Positions 31,029 through 38,729 of a stretch of DNA of 38,729 bases are shown in pieces; the first letter of the stretch is position 1; each line of letters opens with the position of its first letter. Under the pieces are notes generated by a model. That model was given only the letters and a program-made list of their open reading frames with translations, was not told the origin of the DNA and did no database searches. A program made the translations under genes and the position numbers. Origin of the DNA: Candidatus Poribacteria bacterium (GTDB lineage Bacteria > Poribacteria > WGA-4E > WGA-3G); assembly GCA_022394775.1 (NCBI GenBank), contig JAGFCB010000126.1:1-38729 (forward strand), read 5' to 3'.

Positions 31029-34000
31029 TCAAAGCATCTGAAAGTAATCTTGGAGCGGTGTGACAGTAATATCTCCGCGCTGTAGGGCATCAATAGCATT
31101 AACGGCCGCGGCTGCGCCGGGTATCGTGGAGAAAATAGGAATATCGTGCGCAATCGCCATTTCACGAATCAAGAGTTCGTTTGGACGGTGCAAGTCGCCA
31201 GTCGGTGTATTGATAATCAAGTCAACGGCGTGGTTCTTGATGTAATCATGAATAGTCGGTCTTCCCTTTCCAATGCTAAAGACGAGTTCTGGTTCCATGC
31301 CATTACGGAGTAGTACTTTCGCTGTTCCATGTGTAGCAATAAGCTCAAAACCGAGATCTGTCAGTTTCTTAGCGATGAAAATAATTGCGCGTTTATCTTT
31401 ATTTTTTACACTGATGAAAACCTTACCCCCAAGTGGTAAACTATAACCACATGCCTTCTGTGCCTTCGCAAAAGCACGGGACACATCCGTATCAATGCCC
31501 ATGACTTCACCCGTTGATTTCATTTCGGGGCCCAGGCGCGTGTTTGAACCGGGAAACCGGTTAAAGGGAAAGACGGGTGCCTTGACACTGAAATAAGCAG
31601 GTTCAATCTCGCTCGTAAATCCGAGTTCGTCAAGCGTCTTACCTGCCATTACGCGTGCCGCGAGTTTCGCTAAAGGAACACCGATCGCCTTACTCACAAA
31701 AGGAATCGTCCGGGAGGCGCGCGGATTCACCTCAAGCACGTAAATTTCATCGTTTTTTATCGCATATTGAACGTTCATCAGCCCCCGTACACGGAGTGCT
31801 TTCGCTAAGTCATAAGTAAAGGTTTTGAGCTTCTCAATCTGTTCATCTACCAGTGTATATGGTGGCAATACACAGTCACTGTCTCCAGAATGGATACCGG
31901 CTTCCTCAATGTGTTCCATGATACCACCGATGACGGTTAAATTTCCATCAGAGATTGCATCAACGTCTACTTCAATTGCCTCTTCAAGATATTTATCAAT
32001 GAGTACGGGGTGCTCCGGCGATGCTTCAACAGCCGTGTTCATGTATTCGTGTAGGAGTTCCTCATCGTAAACAATCTGCATAGCACGTCCACCTAACACA
32101 TACGAGGGGCGGACAATAACAGGATAGCCGAGCGCGGCAGCAATCGGGGCGGCTTCCTCACTCGATGTCGCTGTTCCGTTAGGTGATTGCATCAACCCAA
32201 TGTCGTCTAATACGGCTTTAAAGAGTTCGCGGTCTTCTGAGCGTGCTATATCTTCAGGACTCGTGCCGATTATGGGAACACCTGCGTCTCTAAGGGCGAC
32301 AGCGAGGTTCAGGGGCGTCTGTCCTCCAAACTGAACGATGACACCAGCAGGCTTCTCTTTGTGATAGATATTCAGGACATCTTCACGCGTTAACGGTTCA
32401 AAATAGAGTCGATCGGAGGTGTCGTAATCGGTGCTAACGGTTTCAGGGTTGCTGTTTACCATGATGGTCTCATAACCATCGTCTTTGAGGGCAAGCGCAG
32501 CATGAACACAACAATAGTCAAATTCAATGCCTTGCCCGATCCGGTTCGGACCCCCTCCAAGAATCATGATTTTCGGTTTATCCGAAGGACGCACCTCATC
32601 TTCGCTGGAACAGGTGGAATAGTAATACGGTGTTTCTGCCTCAAATTCTGCGGCACAGGTATCAACGGTCTTGAATGTTGCCTCAATGCCGAGCTCGTTT
32701 CGACACTCACGGATATCTTCTTCGGATACGTCGTAGATGTCGGCTAACTGCCGGTCAGAAAACCCATATTGTTTCGCCTGATGCAAAAGTCTTTTTGTGA
32801 AAACGCCATCTGTTTCGCCGTTTTGTGACGCATGATGGGATACAGCACCTTTTAGATGTCGTTTAATATGTTGGTGGGCATCGGATTCGGATAAGGCATT
32901 TTCAAAATCTACGATTTCTTTTAAATTGTAGAGGAAAAACGGGTCGATGTGCGTGTAAGCATGAATCTCCTCAATGCTCATGCCACGGGCGAGTGCTGCC
33001 TTAATATAAAAAATCCGTTTGACATTCGGAATGCTCAGTTTACTCGGAAGTTCAGATAGCGGGAGCTCCTCAAGCGGATGATTATCCAACCCAAACCATC
33101 CTGTCTCCAGCGACCTCAATCCTTTCTGTAACGCCTCTTTAAAGGTTCTACCGATAGCCATAGCCTCACCCACAGATTTCATCTGTGTTGTGAGAGTTTC
33201 ATCGGTGCCTTGGAATTTTTCAAACGCCCAACGCGGGATTTTGACAACAACGTAATCAATTGTTGGCTCAAAACAGGCAGGAGTCTCAGCGGTGATGTCG
33301 TTCGGAATTTCATCTAAATTATAACCCACCGCGAGTTTCGCCGCAATTTTGGCGATCGGAAATCCAGTGGCTTTTGAGGCGAGCGCAGAACTCCGAGAGA
33401 CACGCGGATTCATTTCAATGACGACCTGTTTACCTGTCTTCGGATCAACAGCAAATTGGATATTGGAACCGCCCGTATCAACACCAATTTCGCGGATGAT
33501 TTTAATCGCCGAATCCCGCATCAGTTGATATTCTTTGTCTGTTAATGTTTGGATAGGTGCGACGGTAATGCTATCACCGGTATGGACACCCATGGCATCC
33601 ACATTTTCAATGGAACAGATGATGACGACGTTGTCCGCGCCATCGCGCATCACTTCCAGTTCAAATTCCTTCCAGCCGATGACAGATTCTTCAATCAGCA
33701 ATTCACTGATTGGGCTGAGGGCGAGGCCCGCTGCAACCATTTTCTCGTATTCTTCGATGTTGTAAGCGATACCACCACCTGTACCGCCGAGCGTAAATGC
33801 CGGACGGATGATTGCTGGGAAGCCAATCTGTTCAACAAGCGCGAGTGCTTCTGGCACAGTGTGTGCGATGCCACTCTGCGGGACCGCTAATCCTATTTTC
33901 ATCATCGCTTCTTTGAAAAGCGCGCGATCCTCCGCTTTCTGGATGGCAGGGAGTTTCGCACCGATAAGTTCAACCCCGTACTTATCTAACACACCCGATT

Positions 34001-34310
34001 CCGCAAGTTCGACAGACACATTCAAGGCAGTTTGCCCGCCGAGCGTCGGCAGTAACGCGTCTGGACGTTCTTTTTCTATCACAAGCTCCACTGTGTCTGC
34101 AGTTATCGGTTCAATATATGTCTGATCCGCGAAATCCGGATCTGTCATAATGGTGGCGGGGTTGCTGTTGACGAGGGTAATTTCGTACCCTTCCTCTTTA
34201 AGGGCTTTACACGCCTGCGTTCCTGAGTAATCGAACTCGCACGCTTGCCCGATGATAATCGCACCGGACCCTATAATTAAGATCTTTTCTATATCTGTTC
34301 GCTTTGGCAT
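31029..34310 (-). CDS. carB: carbamoyl-phosphate synthase large subunit
   Basis: A 1093-residue protein that makes carbamoyl phosphate from bicarbonate, ammonia and two ATP, for pyrimidine and arginine synthesis. The two homologous ATP-grasp halves are clear: [22 protein letters not shown] starts the first and [21 protein letters not shown] the second, with matching TGDSITVAP and [10 protein letters not shown] loops. The C-terminal about 130 residues are the allosteric MGS-like domain ([24 protein letters not shown]). The length is normal for the bacterial single-chain form. It follows carA by 102 bp and is the last certain gene of the pyr operon. Confidence 0.98.
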   Translation of the reverse strand: MPKRTDIEKILIIGSGAIIIGQACEFDYSGTQACKALKEEGYEITLVNSNPATIMTDPDFADQTYIEPITADTVELVIEKERPDALLPTLGGQTALNVSVELAESGVLDKYGVELIGAKLPAIQKAEDRALFKEAMMKIGLAVPQSGIAHTVPEALALVEQIGFPAIIRPAFTLGGTGGGIAYNIEEYEKMVAAGLALSPISELLIEESVIGWKEFELEVMRDGADNVVIICSIENVDAMGVHTGDSITVAPIQTLTDKEYQLMRDSAIKIIREIGVDTGGSNIQFAVDPKTGKQVVIEMNPRVSRSSALASKATGFPIAKIAAKLAVGYNLDEIPNDITAETPACFEPTIDYVVVKIPRWAFEKFQGTDETLTTQMKSVGEAMAIGRTFKEALQKGLRSLETGWFGLDNHPLEELPLSELPSKLSIPNVKRIFYIKAALARGMSIEEIHAYTHIDPFFLYNLKEIVDFENALSESDAHQHIKRHLKGAVSHHASQNGETDGVFTKRLLHQAKQYGFSDRQLADIYDVSEEDIRECRNELGIEATFKTVDTCAAEFEAETPYYYSTCSSEDEVRPSDKPKIMILGGGPNRIGQGIEFDYCCVHAALALKDDGYETIMVNSNPETVSTDYDTSDRLYFEPLTREDVLNIYHKEKPAGVIVQFGGQTPLNLAVALRDAGVPIIGTSPEDIARSEDRELFKAVLDDIGLMQSPNGTATSSEEAAPIAAALGYPVIVRPSYVLGGRAMQIVYDEELLHEYMNTAVEASPEHPVLIDKYLEEAIEVDVDAISDGNLTVIGGIMEHIEEAGIHSGDSDCVLPPYTLVDEQIEKLKTFTYDLAKALRVRGLMNVQYAIKNDEIYVLEVNPRASRTIPFVSKAIGVPLAKLAARVMAGKTLDELGFTSEIEPAYFSVKAPVFPFNRFPGSNTRLGPEMKSTGEVMGIDTDVSRAFAKAQKACGYSLPLGGKVFISVKNKDKRAIIFIAKKLTDLGFELIATHGTAKVLLRNGMEPELVFSIGKGRPTIHDYIKNHAVDLIINTPTGDLHRPNELLIREMAIAHDIPIFSTIPGAAAAVNAIDALQRGDITVTPLQDYFQML

Positions 34311-34360
34311 TTTTTATTCGATCCTAACGGGGGCTGTCAGGCCACTTTGGACAGGGGATT

Positions 34361-34400
34361 GGGTTCTCAGAAACCCGCCTTTCGCCTTCGGCTACAGGCT
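34361..34400. repeat. intercistronic repeat between carA and carB
   Basis: GGGTTCTCAGAAACCC (34361-34376) is a short imperfect hairpin followed by CGCCTTTCGCCTTCGGC, itself repetitive. It is part of the 102-bp gap between carA and carB and resembles the other dispersed intergenic repeats. Confidence 0.45.
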
Positions 34401-34412
34401 GCCCTCAATTGA

Positions 34413-35500
34413 TTAACATTCATCCATCATCTCTGTAAAACGCGAAAAGAGATAACTGGCATCGTGCGGACCCGGAGATGCCTCTGGATGATACTGTACA
34501 GAAAAAATGGGATACTCCCGATGCTGTATCCCTTCAAGTGTGTCATCATTTAGATTGATATGTGTAATATCGATGCTGTTCGGTAGTGAATCAATATCAA
34601 CGCAGAATCCGTGATTTTGTGAGGTAATCTCAACCTTGTCTGTTTCCAGATGTTTGACCGGTTGATTTGCCCCTCGGTGTCCAAACTTCAGTTTGAACGT
34701 TTTTCCACCGAGGGCAAGCCCCAGAAGTTGGTGCCCCAAACAGATACCGAAAAGCGGTTTTTTGCCCATTAAGCCTTGAATCGTATCAATCGCATAGCCC
34801 ACTGGCATCGGGTCGCCCGGACCGTTTGACAGAAAAACACCATCTGGCTCTGCTGCAAGAATCTCTTCAGCCGGTGTTTTTGCTGGCACAACTTGGACCT
34901 CGCAGCCGTGCTCGGTGAGTTGACGTAAGATATTATATTTGATACCAAAGTCGAGTGCTATGACGCGATATTTAGCATCAGAGTTATTATCGCCCTGGTT
35001 TTTCCACGCATACGGATTTGGGCATGTCACGCGTTGGACTAAATCCCAACCAACCAAGCCGTGCCACGCTTTGGCTTTCGCAATGAGGCTTTCGGGATCC
35101 ATATCCTCTGTAGAGAGACATCCGTTCATCACGCCATGAACCCGGAGCCGGCGCGTAAGTGCCCGGGTATCAATTCCTTGTATACCGATGATATCGTGTT
35201 CGGATAGATAGGTATCTAAACTCCATTTTGAACGCCAATTGCTATGGTACGCGCTATATTCACGAACAACAAACCCTTCCACCTGCGGACCGATGGATTC
35301 AACGTCTGCTTCATTGCAGCCGTAATTACCAATCAAGGGATATGTCATCGTAACGATTTGCCCTTTGTAGGAGGGATCCGTCAAAACTTCTTGGTATCCC
35401 GTCATACTGGTATTGAAGACGACTTCACCAACAGTTTCGCCGGTCGCACCAAACTGTTCACCCTCAAAAACTGTTCCGTCCGCTAATGCCAGAATTGCTT

Positions 35501-35504
<4 letters not shown>
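34413..35504 (-). CDS. carA: carbamoyl-phosphate synthase small subunit
   Basis: About 363 residues from ATG 35504 (MKAILALADGTVFEG). The N-terminal half is the CarA-specific domain (FNTSMTGYQEVLTDPSYKGQIV). The C-terminal half is a class I glutamine amidotransferase with the nucleophile Cys in LFGICLGHQLLGLA, plus VFLSNGPGDP and the His-Glu pair in VQYHPEASPGPHD. It supplies ammonia to CarB. ATG 35504 overlaps the pyrC stop as ATGA, and GAGAGGG lies just upstream, so translation is coupled. The longer frame starting at 35555 lies inside pyrC and is rejected. Confidence 0.97.
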
Positions 35505-37452
<1,948 letters not shown>

Positions 37453-37489
37453 CTAAATTTTGGCTCCGATTCAAATCGTAATTTTGCAT

Positions 37490-37524
37490 CCTTTTTTCAA
37501 CCTCGCTGGATTGGATTAAAAAGG
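37490..37524 (-). promoter_or_regulatory. PyrR-binding loop (anti-antiterminator)
   Basis: The minus strand reads AATCCAGCGAGGTT at 37499-37512, which fits the PyrR-binding consensus ARUCCNGNGAGGYU at every position. It is framed by CCTTTTT/AAAAAGG (37490-37524), which can form the stem beneath the loop. UMP-bound PyrR would stabilise this hairpin, block the antiterminator and let the terminator at 37396-37425 form. Confidence 0.88.
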
Positions 37525-37558
37525 TTTATTTCATTATGAACGTCCCACTGATTAGTAT

Positions 37559-37587
37559 ATTATAACATAATTTGCCTATTAATTCAA
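37559..37587 (-). promoter_or_regulatory. promoter of the pyr operon
   Basis: On the minus strand TTGAAT (37587-37582), 17-bp spacer, TATAAT (37564-37559). Transcription would start near 37552 and give a leader of about 205 nt that contains the PyrR loop and terminator. Confidence 0.75.
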
Positions 37588-37613
37588 ATTTTTTATTTTT
37601 TCCAGGCGCGATA

Positions 37614-37664
37614 TCAGGTTTCCAAAACAAGTTTGTAGACGTTTTCGTCTACAATAAGATTCAT
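37614..37664 (-). pseudogene. remnant of a DUF5615/PIN-like toxin gene
   Basis: ATG 37664 opens 16 codons, MNLIVDENVYKLVLET, then TGA. MNLIVDEN is the typical start of DUF5615 PIN-like toxins, in which the Asp is a metal ligand; the rest of the gene is missing. The ATG overlaps the stop of the antitoxin remnant as ATGA, the usual layout of this pair. Confidence 0.6.
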
Positions 37665-37828
37665 GGCGTTTGTTCTGATACAGGATAAATGACATCAGCG
37701 CGAAGAGTTTGCGCTGCAAAACGAAAAGCTGCTCGGATACCCTCCTCAGTTAAGCGCTGATATGCCTCAAGCAGTTGCTCAATTGTTTCGCCTGCCGCGA
37801 ATTTCTCCAAAATCAGCTCAACCTCCTT
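37661..37828 (-). pseudogene. remnant of a DUF433-type antitoxin gene
   Basis: The frame reads ...ELILEKFAAGETIEQLLEAY then QRLTEEGIRAAFRFAAQTLR and ends VSEQTP. This is the C-terminal part of DUF433 antitoxins (pattern ILEKLAAGxSIEEILExYPxLTxExIxAALxYAA). An in-frame TGA just before KEVELIL (about 37829-37831) and the lack of the GxPxIxGTRI half show truncation. GGAGGT at about 37824 could still drive a 49-residue peptide from TTG 37810. Confidence 0.65.
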
Positions 37829-37967
37829 TCAACGAAATATCGAAAAAACGCTAATCTCATTTTCGACGGGCGTTAACTTTAAAAATACGCATTGCCAAGT
37901 GGTTAATAGCCAATAGATATTATACCCTATCAACATCGGAATTCTCAATAAAGAAAGACAAACCCAT

Positions 37968-38729
37968 CTATTCCCCCTGCACCGCGCTAATCTCATCTTC
38001 CGAAATCTTATGGACGCTTTTTGGGTTAAACGTCTGTGTCGTATCTACGCGGAGTGCGACTTCAATCCTACCACCTGTCAGCACGAAGAACTGGATCAAG
38101 AAACCGCCGCCCTGCATCGACTCGACCTGATAATCTTCTTCATCGAGATCACCAAGCCATGTCGGTAGAGATTCCTCAAATTTCGGATGGGCGAGAACGT
38201 GCTCTGGCAACGCAATAATCAAAGTCCCCGGAGCATCACCGATAGCATCTCCGATGACTTCACGCTTCTCTACCATAAACGGTACAACACAGTTAGCGTA
38301 TTCAAAATCATCCGGAGTCGCGCGTTCCGGGGCGACAAGACCCCACGTCAGGTGATGGATAAACGGGTTACCGTATCCCTGTCCGAGCATATGTTGTAAT
38401 GCTGGCTTGTCAACAGGATGCACAACAGCGACATAGTCAAACCACCCTTCGCTGCGTGCCGGACTTTCTACCGGCAATTGCGCTGAAACATTGATATAGT
38501 CGCAACCGTCAACTGGAGACGGATAACATCGCGCATCCCATCCATTGACATAACCCAGCTGCTTCAACCCGTCTGCGACGAGATGTGGCGGGTCACAGAA
38601 GATTGCAGCATGATCCATGTTCGGATGAATCGCTACGCCTGCACCGATGACGCGCTCCGCAACATCGGTCGCTTCTCTGAAACGGAGATCAGCATTTTCA
38701 ATCGTCAGGTAATCATCAAAATTTATTGG
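37968..38729 (-). CDS. protein of unknown function, 5' end beyond the window
   Basis: The frame is open from the stop at 37968 to the right edge, giving at least 253 residues. An internal Met at 38618 is probably not the start, because coding-like sequence (FDDYLTIENADLRFREATDV) continues upstream of it. Recognisable blocks are AIFCDPPHLVADGLKQLGYV, WFDYVAVVHPVDKP, YGNPFIHHLTWGLVAP and a C-terminal strand pair (GGGFLIQFFVLTGGRIEVAL). It is soluble, with no signal peptide seen in the visible part. The HH pair and alternating strands might suggest a VOC/glyoxalase-like fold, but that is a weak guess. Confidence 0.7.
   Translation of the reverse strand, partial: PINFDDYLTIENADLRFREATDVAERVIGAGVAIHPNMDHAAIFCDPPHLVADGLKQLGYVNGWDARCYPSPVDGCDYINVSAQLPVESPARSEGWFDYVAVVHPVDKPALQHMLGQGYGNPFIHHLTWGLVAPERATPDDFEYANCVVPFMVEKREVIGDAIGDAPGTLIIALPEHVLAHPKFEESLPTWLGDLDEEDYQVESMQGGGFLIQFFVLTGGRIEVALRVDTTQTFNPKSVHKISEDEISAVQGE

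Noticed and set aside
37460..37490. T-arm-like GATTCAAATC suggesting a tRNA
   Set aside because: No acceptor stem, anticodon arm or D-arm can be fitted; the sequence lies in the pyr leader.

Overview
The window most resembles a chromosomal segment of an uncultured Gram-negative-type bacterium, probably Candidatus Poribacteria or a close relative. This is inferred from secreted LamG proteins ending in a KL(T/A)TTWG tail, short modular palindromes in almost every intergenic gap, an oligogalacturonate-lyase-like propeller protein and a TIM-barrel sugar isomerase. A predicted outer-membrane barrel and a GT9 heptosyltransferase fit an outer membrane. No rRNA or tRNA gene and no CRISPR array was found.

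Layout. 0.2-6.2 kb (minus): aldo/keto reductase, outer-membrane-like barrel protein, peptide-type ABC binding protein, DppB-type permease and a small membrane protein. The barrel protein has lost the reading frame between its signal peptide and its body. 6.2-9.9 kb: a repeat-rich accessory patch with an Rpn/PD-(D/E)XK protein, apparently made from a leaderless mRNA, and a methyltransferase-HNH fusion that could be a one-polypeptide restriction-modification enzyme. 9.9-13.6 kb: a SIS-domain protein, then nadD-yacG-yqeK-rsfS from a good promoter, then a PP2C phosphatase. 14-17.4 kb: a cluster of a beta-propeller protein, a glycerol-1-phosphate-dehydrogenase-like enzyme and an M19 dipeptidase. 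17.4-21.2 kb (minus): GT9, ThiI, a short RNase HIII and an FMN reductase.

21.2-24.2 kb holds two paralogous secreted LamG genes, each with its own near-consensus promoter, leader and hairpin. Comparing the two leaders shows that the first carries an extra segment of about 475 bp. Its first 240 nt can fold into an elaborate multi-stem RNA, and it ends in a strong palindrome. This looks like an ORF-less mobile element with a structured RNA, possibly related to HEARO/omega RNA, and is the most interesting object in the window. 24.2-27.4 kb: a TPR protein translationally coupled to a sugar isomerase/epimerase, then nagB. 27.4-31 kb: a sigma-54 activator whose receiver domain lacks the phosphoacceptor Asp, a membrane protein and an unknown acidic-tailed protein.

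31-37.6 kb (minus) is a pyrimidine operon pyrR-pyrC-carA-carB with ATGA overlaps and no pyrB. It is preceded by a complete PyrR attenuator: promoter, consensus PyrR-binding loop and intrinsic terminator. Upstream of it are remnants of a DUF433/DUF5615-type toxin-antitoxin pair, then an unknown gene running off the right edge. Names come from motif recognition by eye; no database search was possible.
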